64,000 nt of DNA. Source: UBA6814 sp040753075 (lineage in GTDB: Bacteria; Desulfobacterota; Desulfovibrionia; Desulfovibrionales; Desulfovibrionaceae). Numbering within the stretch: the stretch's first letter is position 1; the number at the start of each line of letters is the position of its first letter. Positions 1 to 8,319 of this stretch are shown piece by piece. The notes below the pieces were generated by a model. The model ran no database searches. It was not told the DNA's origin and saw only the letters and a program-made list of their open reading frames with translations. Position numbers and translations under genes: made by a program. The stretch is taken from NCBI GenBank assembly GCA_040753075.1, contig JBFMHA010000003.1, positions 1 to 64,000 of the forward strand, in the 5' to 3' direction.

Positions 1-107
1 CCTCTTCATGCTGCTTGCGGCAATCCCTCACGCCTCGACTCCCCTGCTGCTCGTCGTACTGGTCACCCTCAACCAACACCAACAACCTGCCCCGGTAGCC
101 GTCGCCC
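1..107. other. Left edge, no confident gene
   Basis: This is the stretch between the window edge and the end of the first minus-strand gene. The plus strand is open from the edge to a stop at 122-124 and would encode about 40 mostly hydrophobic residues, which could be the tail of a membrane protein convergent with the radical-SAM gene. The minus strand is also open here, with a possible GTG start at 31 preceded by a purine-rich stretch. Third-position GC does not separate the two readings, so no gene is called. Confidence 0.3.
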
Positions 108-1457
108 TCATCGGGATGGGGTGAAAAGCGAGTTTCGCAACGGGCTGTTAATGTAGGCGAATGCGGTCCCTCGGACCACGCCGTGGTAGAAGGCCGATGC
201 GGCCTCTTCGCCCCGGTCGTCATAGAGCCGCGCGATGCTCGATAGGATTAAACGCAAAGTCATCATGTACTCGGCAAAGAAAGTGTCGTCCCGGCGGCAG
301 CTATAGGTCGCTGGATTCCCCAGGTCCGCCCGCGCGAATGCGTCGTAAGCGTCCCGGTCGGGCATACCCATCTGGAACCAGTGCAGTATGTCCGAAGCCA
401 AGCGGATGTGACCCGCCAAAGAATCATCGGCGAGGGCCTCGGCTCGGCGTTTACGCAGGATGTCGGGGCTCATGTCGTCTCGTTCCTTGCAATCGAGAAT
501 ATCAATGTCAGGGAATATCCGAGGCAGGTCCTCCGCCCTGGATACCCCGTAATCACGAGTGAATGTGTAGACAAAACGTATGCGGTCAACGCCATGGTCC
601 AGCGCGGCCTGTTGGTACTGGATCAGTTCTTCCTTGCTGTCGTTGTAATTCTGCAGAACCTTCTGCCAAATGATGAGTGGAGTATGGCTGCCAAGCCGTT
701 TCTTGCATGCTGTGATTTCTTTCGTCAGGTTGACAATCTTTTCCACGCTGCCACCAATGCGGTATCTAGCGTATATCTCTTGATCAAGACTGTCCAATGC
801 TATCTTGATTTTGTCAAGACCAGAAGTTACAATGTCGTCACAATATGCTATGTTGCCGTTAGTATTGACGAGAAAGTTGGTATCGAAGAGCGATTTTGCT
901 TTCCTGACCATCCGCCATATTTCTGAATGTAGTCCAGGCTCTCCTCTTCCGCTGAAATACATCCAGCGGATATTCATTCCATGTCTTTTTATGTCTTCAA
1001 GAATCTTATTGTACAGTGTCTCTGAAAGAATATTGGGGCCGCTTCTAGAATACGTTCTATTCTTTTTTGGTATTCCGTGGACGCAGTACGGGCAGCTTAG
1101 ATTGCAGATGGCAGCCGGCTCGATATGCATCCACTCGATCTCACTAGGGACCAGGTCCTCGTCGAAACATGCCGCCGGAGACAAGTAATTGCATTTCAGG
1201 CACTGGTTCGGAAATGGAAGGCGTTCTTTCTTGAGATGTTCCCTGATGCGCTGAAAGCTCCCCTTCAGGTACACGTCCGAAACGAAATCCCAGCCCTGGG
1301 ACTCTGGTGGCAACTGCGCTAGAAGCACCTGCTCGCCTGTGGAGCAGTAACAGTTGATGTCACCATTGGCGCGCAGGTAGACGCCTCTGCCCATGCGACA
1401 GTTCATTCTTCCTCCAGGGGGCAGCGCACATTCGGGCTGCATCATTTTTCTAGACAT
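108..1457 (-). CDS. Radical-SAM protein with N-terminal cysteine cluster
   Basis: A 449-residue protein with the radical-SAM motif CxxxCxxC at Cys118, Cys122 and Cys125 (CNLSCPYC), which should bind a 4Fe-4S cluster and cleave S-adenosylmethionine. Before the core lie further cysteines at 36, 38, 86, 89 and 97; the C-x2-C-x7-C spacing looks like part of a SPASM-type auxiliary cluster, which normally sits after the core. I chose the ATG at 1457 because it follows the upstream kinase-like gene by 16 bases; the frame stays open upstream but overlaps that gene. The gene is visibly richer in A and T than its neighbours. Last gene of the glycan locus in this window. Substrate unknown; a sugar or a glycan-linked peptide is plausible. 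Confidence 0.75.
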   Translation of the reverse strand: MSRKMMQPECALPPGGRMNCRMGRGVYLRANGDINCYCSTGEQVLLAQLPPESQGWDFVSDVYLKGSFQRIREHLKKERLPFPNQCLKCNYLSPAACFDEDLVPSEIEWMHIEPAAICNLSCPYCVHGIPKKNRTYSRSGPNILSETLYNKILEDIKRHGMNIRWMYFSGRGEPGLHSEIWRMVRKAKSLFDTNFLVNTNGNIAYCDDIVTSGLDKIKIALDSLDQEIYARYRIGGSVEKIVNLTKEITACKKRLGSHTPLIIWQKVLQNYNDSKEELIQYQQAALDHGVDRIRFVYTFTRDYGVSRAEDLPRIFPDIDILDCKERDDMSPDILRKRRAEALADDSLAGHIRLASDILHWFQMGMPDRDAYDAFARADLGNPATYSCRRDDTFFAEYMMTLRLILSSIARLYDDRGEEAASAFYHGVVRGTAFAYINSPLRNSLFTPSR

Positions 1458-1473
1458 GCAAACAATGTTCCCG

Positions 1474-2322
1474 TCATCGCGCGGCTCCTCTCGTTTTTGC
1501 GAGTACTTCATCCAATCGGGCCATCTGCTTGTCAAGATCGTACATCCAGCGTTCGTCGCCGTGTTTCGCCGCGGCCAGGATGTAGTCGATTCGCTGCAGA
1601 GCGTGCAGGGCCGCCCAGACGCATTCCTGGCGTTCGTCGATACCCTTTCCGCTTGCTGCTTCATAGGATCGGTAGAACGAACGTCGGGAGTTCGTCTCGG
1701 GGAAGAAAAGCCTGCCTGCGAACACCGTCTCGGCTGCCGGAGGGAGTATTGTGGTCGAATCGAAATCGATGAAAAGGAGGCGATGTCCGTCGAAGAGGAC
1801 GTTGTTGGGGTGCATATCCCCATGGATGGGTGAGGCAGGATCAGTGGCGAGTCTGTCTGTGGCCTCCCGCATCAGAGACGCGGCTTGTTCCTTGCCGAGG
1901 TGCGCGGCCCGTTCAGCCAGCACCCTCGGATTGGCTTCAAAATGATTGGCTAGTCCCAGTTCGGAGCACTCCGTGGCCAGAAGCGTGTGGAGATCGGCAA
2001 GGCGTTTAGCCAGCAACTCGGGTGGAGGTAGGGCGCTCGTCCCTTCGAAGTGGGTATGCAGGGAATAGATGATGCCGTTGCGCTCGCCCAGCAACTGGCC
2101 GTCGCGGTCATGCAGTATCTCGGGGCTGAAGCCTGCTCTGATGACCGTTTCATAGAGTTGGTTCAGCGCTTCGCGCTGTGCGAGGATTCTTTCGTCGTGC
2201 AACTTGAGCAACAGGGGACCTTCCGGCCCCTGGACCGCGTGGACGGTGCGTGAAACCTGTTCCCACAGGCGGTAGCGCGAACCGTAGCATTCGCGCAGGA
2301 TAGCTGCGGCACCTTTGATCAT
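1474..2322 (-). CDS. Aminoglycoside/choline phosphotransferase-family kinase
   Basis: A 282-residue protein of the APH/choline-kinase fold. The catalytic (Brenner) motif HGDMHPNN is at residues 167-174 with the likely catalytic base Asp169, and the metal-binding DFD follows at 186-188. Such enzymes phosphorylate small hydroxylated molecules with ATP. In a polysaccharide locus a sugar, amino sugar or choline-like substituent is a more likely substrate than an antibiotic. Its start overlaps the stop of the upstream cytidylyltransferase gene by four bases (ATGA at 2319-2322), so the two are translationally coupled. Confidence 0.75.
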   Translation of the reverse strand: MIKGAAAILRECYGSRYRLWEQVSRTVHAVQGPEGPLLLKLHDERILAQREALNQLYETVIRAGFSPEILHDRDGQLLGERNGIIYSLHTHFEGTSALPPPELLAKRLADLHTLLATECSELGLANHFEANPRVLAERAAHLGKEQAASLMREATDRLATDPASPIHGDMHPNNVLFDGHRLLFIDFDSTTILPPAAETVFAGRLFFPETNSRRSFYRSYEAASGKGIDERQECVWAALHALQRIDYILAAAKHGDERWMYDLDKQMARLDEVLAKTRGAAR

Positions 2323-3017
2323 CGTCCCCCTCCCAGAATGCAGGGAGCTAGCAGTTCCGCCATCGCAAAATCTTCAGCCTCGTCGATGTCCAGAGCCCAA
2401 GGCCAGGGCAGGTGGTGGCCGATGGTCCGCTCCGTGTAGACGTGGCCGTGGCGGGCAAAGGCCTCCAGGCGGACGGCCAGCGCTGCGCCGTTGGGATGGA
2501 TCTTCGGGGTGTGTTGCCCCTTGCGCACCAGGCCCTGCCACGTGGGCGTCAACCATCCGTCGCGTTCGTCCAGAGTAAATCCCGGCGGGAAGGGGAAGCG
2601 TGAGGTGGTGATCATGGCGTCGGCGTTGGCCTGCCCCATGTGCTCCATGGCCTCCCGGACGTGCCGGCCGGTGCGGAACGGGTGGCATGGGGTCAGCAGG
2701 CAGAAGGCGTCGGCGGTTCTGAACACGCTGGGCAGGTCAGCCATGAGGTGCTGGCATACCCGCCAGCCCACCACGTCGTCGCCGGCCAGTTCGGGCGGAC
2801 GGGGCACTGCCAGGACCTGGGGCCAGGCCGTCAGGCCCCGCAGGATTTCCTCGTCGTCCGTGGAGAACACCACGTGGCTGAAGCAGCCCGCCTCCAGGGC
2901 CGCATCCACGGCCCAGGCGTAGAGCGGTCGGCCCAACAAGAGGTGGGTGTTCTTGCCCGGCAGGCGTTTGGACCCGGCCCGGGCCAGGATGATGCAGACC
3001 GTCGCGTCCTGGCTCAT
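2319..3017 (-). CDS. CMP-nonulosonate cytidylyltransferase-like (NeuA family)
   Basis: A 232-residue nucleotidyltransferase of the N-acylneuraminate cytidylyltransferase family. The N-terminal nucleotide-binding signature (ILARAGSKRLPGKN, residues 10-23) is intact and a TDDEE acidic segment follows. Family members charge sialic, legionaminic or pseudaminic acid with CMP. It is coupled by ATGA overlaps both upstream (NeuB-type synthase, 3014-3017) and downstream (kinase-like gene), so synthase and activating enzyme are made together. The C-terminal half is divergent, so the exact sugar cannot be assigned. Confidence 0.8.
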   Translation of the reverse strand: MSQDATVCIILARAGSKRLPGKNTHLLLGRPLYAWAVDAALEAGCFSHVVFSTDDEEILRGLTAWPQVLAVPRPPELAGDDVVGWRVCQHLMADLPSVFRTADAFCLLTPCHPFRTGRHVREAMEHMGQANADAMITTSRFPFPPGFTLDERDGWLTPTWQGLVRKGQHTPKIHPNGAALAVRLEAFARHGHVYTERTIGHHLPWPWALDIDEAEDFAMAELLAPCILGGGR

Positions 3018-4063
3018 GCGATGTCGCCCCAGGTGATGAACTCTTGTTCGCCCATGTCCCGGGAGAAACGGAGGCCGGCCACTAGGTCCCAGTGCTCCAC
3101 GCCGATGCCCCTGCGCGGCCGGCCGAAGATGACGCTGGAGAAGTCCAGGACCTCGCCGGCCTGCACGGCGCGGGCCGTGCAGCAGGCCATGCGGTTCTGG
3201 TTGCGGTAGTTTTCCTGCTCTGGGGTCAGGACCCGCTCGTTGCGGCCCAGGCTCAGGGCAGTCTCGCGCACAATGCGTAGCACCTCGGGCAGGTCCGCGG
3301 CGGTGATGGACCAGTTGCGTTCGGGCTCCTCGACGAACCGATCGAGGGAAATGGGTTTTTCCAGACAGTCCGCGCCGAGGGCCGTGGCGGCGTAGAGCAT
3401 TTCGTAACCTTCGTAGTGGTCCGCCAAACCGGTGGGTGTGTCCAGCATGGTCCGCAGGGCCTGCATGATCCGCAGGTCGTGGCACTCGGCTGGGGCTGGA
3501 TGGCCCGCCGGATTGTGGTTGACCACGACTCCCGCGCATCCTGCATGGCGTAGCGTGCGCACCGCCATGTCCACCTCGTGGCGCAGGGCCGAGCCTGTGT
3601 CGAGGAACACTGGCAGGGCCGACGCGGCGGCGTGCCGTAGCAACGGATAGTGCACGATGTCCGGCGAGGCGATCTTGATGGCTGCCGCGCCGATGGAGGC
3701 CAGGAAGTCCACGGCCGCGAAGTCGTGCGCCGTGGACATGAAGGGGACCCCGCGCTCCTCGCACAGGCGCTTCACGCGGTGGTGCTCCTCCAGGGTCAAG
3801 GAGAACCGGTCCATGTGCTCTCCCAGGGGCTCGGTGATGCGCTTGCCCCGGATGACGTAGCTGCACGTGGCCGCGGTGTCGAAGACCATGTTGGCGCGGT
3901 TGAAGGTCTCGGTCTTGACGCAGTCGGCCCCGGCTTCGATGGCGGCGGCGGCCAGGTCCAGTGCCACGGCCACGTCGCCGCCGTGGCAGATGCCTAGTTC
4001 TGCCACGAAGAAGGGCGACCCTCCGCCGCCGACCGGGCGGTCCATGAGCCGTATGGTGTTCAT
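3014..4063 (-). CDS. NeuB-family nonulosonic acid synthase (copy 1)
   Basis: A 349-residue protein of the sialic/pseudaminic acid synthase family, which condenses phosphoenolpyruvate with a six-carbon amino sugar to form a nine-carbon acid. Visible features are the early VAELGICHGG segment, VKTETF, the STAHD and IKIASPD strands and a GLADHYEG stretch in place of the family's GxSDHT. The C-terminal 70 residues look like a degenerate SAF/antifreeze domain. The start at 4063 has a strong ribosome-binding site (GGAGGTGG) and overlaps the upstream stop by four bases. It is divergent from the second synthase at 6522-7517, suggesting two different acids or sequential products. Confidence 0.75.
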   Translation of the reverse strand: MNTIRLMDRPVGGGGSPFFVAELGICHGGDVAVALDLAAAAIEAGADCVKTETFNRANMVFDTAATCSYVIRGKRITEPLGEHMDRFSLTLEEHHRVKRLCEERGVPFMSTAHDFAAVDFLASIGAAAIKIASPDIVHYPLLRHAAASALPVFLDTGSALRHEVDMAVRTLRHAGCAGVVVNHNPAGHPAPAECHDLRIMQALRTMLDTPTGLADHYEGYEMLYAATALGADCLEKPISLDRFVEEPERNWSITAADLPEVLRIVRETALSLGRNERVLTPEQENYRNQNRMACCTARAVQAGEVLDFSSVIFGRPRRGIGVEHWDLVAGLRFSRDMGEQEFITWGDIA

Positions 4064-4920
4064 GCGTCCACCTCCGTGGTGCGCCACAGGGACGCGCCCG
4101 TGGCCAAGGTGATCTCCTGGCGCACGAAGTCGAGATTCTGGTCCTCTCGGGGTACGATGCCCTCCACCACGATGGGGACGCGGCCGATGGCCTGCACGGT
4201 CCGCGGGTTCGGGGCCAGGTCGAGCACGGAGAACATGGCGTGGAAGGGGCCGTAGCCCGGATAGCCGCGGGCCACGTATGGGTCCGAGTCCAGGAGCTTG
4301 GTGGAGTAGCTGAAGTGGACCTCGCCCAGCCGCGCCATGAGCAGCGGGTCGTCCAGGAAGGCGGCCAGGGAGAGGTGGGCGAAGTCCTTGACATGGGCGA
4401 TGTCCAGGCAGAAGCCCAACTCGCCGTATTCCGCCAGCAGCTCGCGCAGGGTCTCCGGTTCCGATCCCCAGGGGGAGTCGAAACCATTGTTCTCGACCAG
4501 GATGCGCACCCCGGGCAGGCCCTTCAGCAGCGTCTGCGCCGTCTGAGCCCGGTGTTTCTGGAAATGGTGCGCATGCACGATGAGGGTGGCGCTTCCCAGT
4601 AGGTCTAGCAGCCGCGCCAGCCGGGCGACCTGGGCCGGGGCCTCGGGCGTGGCCAGGAAGTCCGGGCGCGAGTCGCCGATGTGCACGGTCCGGTGCGCCA
4701 GGCCCGTGTAGCGGGCGAGGAACAGGGGGTCGGCCGCCGTCTCCGGAGCCTCGGGCAGGCGTTTCGGCATGATGAAGATCTCGAAGCCGTCTAGCGGGAA
4801 GTCGCGGCGTACGAAGGCGTCTAGCTTCCGCGCCGCGTCCTGTAGTACGCCGTGCAGGGCGCGCCGGGTCGCTTGCTCGTACCAGAACCAGAGGGTGTTT
4901 TGCGCGGGAAAGGCGATCAT
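4060..4920 (-). CDS. TIM-barrel sugar isomerase/epimerase-like protein
   Basis: A 286-residue protein resembling the xylose isomerase-like TIM-barrel family (AP endonuclease 2 fold). Support comes from regularly spaced strands ending in metal-ligand-type residues: a VHAHHF segment, VENNGFDSP, CLDIAHVKDF, HFSYS and VVEGI near the C terminus. Such enzymes isomerise or epimerise sugars with a divalent metal. The start at 4920 overlaps the stop of the PseG-like gene by four bases. It sits between nonulosonic acid genes, so it probably acts on a sugar precursor; the reaction is not determinable. Confidence 0.6.
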   Translation of the reverse strand: MIAFPAQNTLWFWYEQATRRALHGVLQDAARKLDAFVRRDFPLDGFEIFIMPKRLPEAPETAADPLFLARYTGLAHRTVHIGDSRPDFLATPEAPAQVARLARLLDLLGSATLIVHAHHFQKHRAQTAQTLLKGLPGVRILVENNGFDSPWGSEPETLRELLAEYGELGFCLDIAHVKDFAHLSLAAFLDDPLLMARLGEVHFSYSTKLLDSDPYVARGYPGYGPFHAMFSVLDLAPNPRTVQAIGRVPIVVEGIVPREDQNLDFVRQEITLATGASLWRTTEVDA

Positions 4921-5855
4921 GACGGTCTCCCGAACTGCGCGGAGAAGAGCGCAGCGAATGTCTTGTCGTTCCAGCACGTCAGCCCTCCGGCGATCAGGCC
5001 GCGCTGCGCAAATGCCTCCACTTGCTGTTCCTCATGCGGGGCGCTGGCCAGGGCCAGCGTCGGGGTCCCCAGGGCGTGCAGTTCGTACAGGGTTCGGCCG
5101 CCGGCGCATACGGCTAGGTCGCAGCCCGCGAACAGGGGGGCGACGTCCCGGGGAGCCCGCAGGATCTCGCCGGGCGCTGGCAGGGCGGCCAGGGCGGCTT
5201 CCACCTCGTCAGTCGGGCCGAATCCCGGGCCCAGCACCACCTGCAGGCGGCAGGCAGGAAAGGGGGCCAGGCCGTCCAGGGCATGCAGGGTGCGGAGGGT
5301 GAGCCCCGCGGGGTCCGAGCCGCCGAAGGAGAACAGGACCAGGGCCGGGCCGCCGTCGCCGGAACCCCTGTGGCGCAGGCCCGCGAAGCCCGGGCCGAGG
5401 ATGAAGTGTTCCGGCCCGAGCAAGGTATGTCGCGCCCGCGGGTACATGGCGGGGTTGGCCAGGAGTGAGGAGTTGAGCACCGCGTCGCAGGGGAAGAGGT
5501 CGCGGCCGGTGTCGTCGAGCAAGGCCAGGAACGCGCCGGCCCTCCGCGCGGCGTCCAGTATCTCGGGCTCGGGGTCGTAGGGCAGGTCCATCACCAGGAT
5601 GTCTGCCGCGGCCAGCAGCGCCGGCCACTCTTCCGGCAGGGCCACCCGCTCCCCAAGGGCCCGCGCACGGGCCAGCCCGTCGGCCAGGGGCCGCATGAGC
5701 AAGGCAATGTCGCTGCCGTGCTCGGCGCGCAACTGCTCGGCCAGCACGTGGCAGCGCTCCAGGTGGCCGAAGGACAGGCCGGGCAACCGGCCCGCGTCTA
5801 CCCGGAAGAGGACCCGGCCGGTGCGCGGCGCGTCAGCGAACAGGGGCGCGGTCAT
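4917..5855 (-). CDS. PseG-like UDP-sugar hydrolase
   Basis: A 312-residue GT-B-fold protein resembling PseG, which removes UDP from the activated 2,4-diacetamido-trideoxy sugar just before the synthase step of pseudaminic acid formation. The family's N-terminal pattern is visible as FRVDAG followed by FGHLERC (a GxGHxxRC variant), the mid-protein SFGGSDP loop is present, and the C-terminal CAGGRTLYELHALGTP stretch matches the UDP-binding half. It overlaps the SpsF-type gene by 23 bases. The first Gly of GxGH is Phe-shifted here, so the exact substrate is uncertain. Confidence 0.7.
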   Translation of the reverse strand: MTAPLFADAPRTGRVLFRVDAGRLPGLSFGHLERCHVLAEQLRAEHGSDIALLMRPLADGLARARALGERVALPEEWPALLAAADILVMDLPYDPEPEILDAARRAGAFLALLDDTGRDLFPCDAVLNSSLLANPAMYPRARHTLLGPEHFILGPGFAGLRHRGSGDGGPALVLFSFGGSDPAGLTLRTLHALDGLAPFPACRLQVVLGPGFGPTDEVEAALAALPAPGEILRAPRDVAPLFAGCDLAVCAGGRTLYELHALGTPTLALASAPHEEQQVEAFAQRGLIAGGLTCWNDKTFAALFSAQFGRPS

Positions 5856-6513
5856 GGGTCTTCACCAGCTCCAAGGGGGTCAGGGGCGGTTCGCCGGCGC
5901 AGACCTCTTCCACGAAGCGGCGAATGCGCTGGTAGTCCTCGGGCGTGTCCACGGTCAGGGAGATGTCGGGGCGGCGGGCGGCGGGCGCCAGTCCGGGGCT
6001 GGCCGTGCGGAAGTCCTCCGGGTGGAGCAGCACGTGCAGGTTGATGTGCTCGCGCTCCGCCGGGTCGCCGGCGTCGCGGGCCACGCGGCGCAGGGCCGCG
6101 GCGGAGAAGGCGTCCACGGCTAGGCCCTTGGGCGCGTCCGCGGGGATGCCGGCGTAGTCCGCGCCCTCGCGGACCAGGCGCGCGGCCTCGTCCACCAGTC
6201 CGGGGCAGGTCAGTGGGTTGTCCCCGGTAACCCGCACCACGATCCGGGCGGGAAAGGCGTCCAGACAGCGGAGATAGCGGGCCAGCACGTCGTTCTCCTC
6301 GCCCCGCACCACGGCGACGCCTTGGGAGGTGGCCAGGTCGGCCAGGGCCGCGTCCTCGGGCCGGTCGGTGGTGGCAAGGCAAAGCCGGCCCGCCACGCCG
6401 TGCAGCCGCTCCAGCAGAAAGGCCAGCATGGGTCGTCCGGCCAGGGGCAGCCGTGCCTTGCCCGGCAGCCGGGTGGAGGCGGAGCGGGCCTGGATCACCA
6501 CCAAGGTCTCCAT
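5833..6513 (-). CDS. SpsF/PseF-type cytidylyltransferase
   Basis: A 226-residue nucleotidyltransferase of the SpsF type. The nucleotide-binding signature IQARSASTRLPGKA lies at residues 7-20, followed by VTGDNPL, a typical metal-binding acidic loop of the family, and a DTPED motif near the C terminus. In gene sets of this kind the protein activates a nonulosonic acid with CMP, or transfers a nucleotide to its precursor. It lies directly after the second NeuB-type synthase (8-base gap) and overlaps the PseG-like gene, the order expected for a pseudaminic or legionaminic acid module. Confidence 0.8.
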   Translation of the reverse strand: METLVVIQARSASTRLPGKARLPLAGRPMLAFLLERLHGVAGRLCLATTDRPEDAALADLATSQGVAVVRGEENDVLARYLRCLDAFPARIVVRVTGDNPLTCPGLVDEAARLVREGADYAGIPADAPKGLAVDAFSAAALRRVARDAGDPAEREHINLHVLLHPEDFRTASPGLAPAARRPDISLTVDTPEDYQRIRRFVEEVCAGEPPLTPLELVKTHDRAPVR

Positions 6514-6521
6514 GGTGCGCC

Positions 6522-7517
6522 TCAGTCCCCAAGATCCGTCGGGTCCAGGGCGGCCTGGGCGGCCACGGGCCGGGCCAGGGTGCGGCCCAGCAGGGTGTCC
6601 AGGTCCCGGGGGGTGAGGGGGGACTCGGGCCGGCAGAAGAGCAGATCGCCGGCGGCCAGCGCCTGGCCCGCGGCCAGGTCCCGGGCCGCGTAGACCCCGC
6701 GCCGGTAGACCGGGGCGAACCGCCGGTCTGGCCGGTCCTCGAACACGTCGGCCCTGCCCTGCATGGCCGCGAAGAGCGCCATGTCCTCGCGTAGCCCGCG
6801 CAGCATGGCGGGATCCGCGGAGTGGCCGTGGTCGCCGCCGGGCGTGGTGGTGTCCAGGGTGAAGTGGGTCTCGATGATGTCCGCGCCCGCGCAGAAGGCG
6901 GCCAGGCAGGCCTTGGCGCCGGGGAAATGGTCTGACCAGCCCGTGGGCAGGCCGAAGCGGCGCTTGAGCTCGCCCATGGCCGCCAGGTTGAGGTCCGCGG
7001 CCTGGGCCGGGTAGAGCGACAGGCAGTGCAGCAGGCCGATGTCCTTGGCCCCGGCGCGGCCCAGCCGCTCCACGGCCGCGTCGATCTCGGGCAGGGTGGA
7101 CATGCCGGTGGAGAGGATCACGGGCTTGCCCGTTGCCGCTACCGCGTCCAGCAGGTAGGGGGTGGCCAGGTCCATGGAGGCGACCTTGTAGGCCGGCACC
7201 CCGGCCTCTTCCAGGATGTCCACCGCCGCGGTGCTGAAGGGCGTGGAGAAGAAGGCGATGCCGCAGGCGCGCGCCTCGGCGGCCAGGAACAGGGCGTCCT
7301 CCCGGCCCATCTCCCCGGAGCGGATGAGCTCGAAGTGGGGGGCGTCGGGCAGGGCCAGGTCCGCGGCCCGGAAGGTCTGGAACTTGACCGCGACGGCCCC
7401 GGCCCGTGCGGCGGCGTGGATCATGGCCGCGGCGGTTTCGCGCTTGCCCTCGTGGTTGAAGCCCACCTCGGCGATCAGGAGGGGCAGGCCGGTCCGTTCA
7501 CGTGTGCGCAGGTCCAT
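6522..7517 (-). CDS. NeuB/PseI-family synthase with SAF domain (copy 2)
   Basis: A 331-residue nonulosonic acid synthase close to the PseI/SpsE pattern: LIAEVGFNHEGK near the N terminus, VKFQTF, the FFSTPFS and YKVASMD strands, LSTGMST, and the HCLSLYPAQ and GWSDHFPG stretches that correspond to the family's HCTSxYP and GxSDHT. The C-terminal 65 residues (from about RRGVYAARDL) form the SAF domain that closes over the active site in dimers. It is much more canonical than copy 1 at 3014-4063. It precedes the SpsF-type and PseG-type genes. Confidence 0.85.
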   Translation of the reverse strand: MDLRTRERTGLPLLIAEVGFNHEGKRETAAAMIHAAARAGAVAVKFQTFRAADLALPDAPHFELIRSGEMGREDALFLAAEARACGIAFFSTPFSTAAVDILEEAGVPAYKVASMDLATPYLLDAVAATGKPVILSTGMSTLPEIDAAVERLGRAGAKDIGLLHCLSLYPAQAADLNLAAMGELKRRFGLPTGWSDHFPGAKACLAAFCAGADIIETHFTLDTTTPGGDHGHSADPAMLRGLREDMALFAAMQGRADVFEDRPDRRFAPVYRRGVYAARDLAAGQALAAGDLLFCRPESPLTPRDLDTLLGRTLARPVAAQAALDPTDLGD

Positions 7518-7532
7518 CAGGGGCTCCCTTTC

Positions 7533-8318
7533 TCACAGGTCGAAGACGTAGACGGTGTACTTGTCCGGCCCCTCGAAGCCCTCCCAGCGGTCCAGCGCGC
7601 CCTTGACCCGGGCCTCGTGCTCCCGGAAGGCCGGGCCGAAGTCGTGGTGGGTGAGCACCTTGGCCGCCTTGACGCCCAACTGGGCGTAGAGGTCGTCGTA
7701 GTCGTGGGACACGATGTTGGTCTTGAAGGCCCGCTTCCTGGCCAGCTTCGGGGTGGCGTACCGCTCGGACCACTCCACGTGAATGATGCGGCGGCGGCAG
7801 ACCCGGGCCATCTCGGCGAGGGCCTCCATGATCCGGTCGGGGTGGATGTTCATGAACACCCCGAGAGTGAAGCCCACGTCAAAGGCGTCGTCGCAAAAAG
7901 GCATGCTGCAGGCGTCGCCTTGGGTTGCGCCCACCTCGGTTTCGGGGCGATAGTGGCCCAGGTTGCGCAACTGGCCGAGGCTGAAGTCCAGCCCTCCCAC
8001 CCGCATGTGGGGGAACTCTTCCTTGATGCGCTTCACGTTCCAGCCGAACCCGCATCCGGCCTCGAAGGCCGATTCGAAGGGTTTTTCAGCGAGTTCTTGC
8101 AGAATCATGTCCTGGAAAAAGACCTCGCGTTCGAGGTAGCCCGAGGCCAGAATCTCGTCGGCGTAGCCCAGGCCCCGCCATGCCCAGTAGTCGCGCTGGT
8201 CGCGCAGCTTGGGCAGGGCGATGCCGAAGGTCTTGTACAGGAACTCCTTAAGCTTGTACTCGACCTTGAACAACTCGATGCCGCAGAATGTCTTCCAGTG
8301 CTTGGGGGGCGCTGACAA
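7533..8318 (-). CDS. Class I SAM-dependent methyltransferase
   Basis: A 261-residue methyltransferase-like protein. The SAM-binding motif is FEAGCGFGWNV with a downstream LDFS acidic strand end and a GDACSMPF segment, the usual order for a Rossmann-fold methyltransferase. An ATG at 8369 would overlap the upstream radical-SAM gene by 50 bases; I prefer the TTG at 8318, which begins just after that gene's stop and has a strong GGAGGG ribosome-binding site five bases before it. It is paired with the radical-SAM gene at 8320-9351 and probably methylates the same glycan intermediate, though that is inference. Confidence 0.75.
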   Translation of the reverse strand: MSAPPKHWKTFCGIELFKVEYKLKEFLYKTFGIALPKLRDQRDYWAWRGLGYADEILASGYLEREVFFQDMILQELAEKPFESAFEAGCGFGWNVKRIKEEFPHMRVGGLDFSLGQLRNLGHYRPETEVGATQGDACSMPFCDDAFDVGFTLGVFMNIHPDRIMEALAEMARVCRRRIIHVEWSERYATPKLARKRAFKTNIVSHDYDDLYAQLGVKAAKVLTHHDFGPAFREHEARVKGALDRWEGFEGPDKYTVYVFDL

Positions 8319-8319
8319 C

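Noticed and set aside
1458..1823. Upstream extension of the first radical-SAM gene
   Set aside because: The extra 122 residues overlap the APH-family gene in another frame and are low-complexity Ser, Arg and Thr, unlike a real domain.
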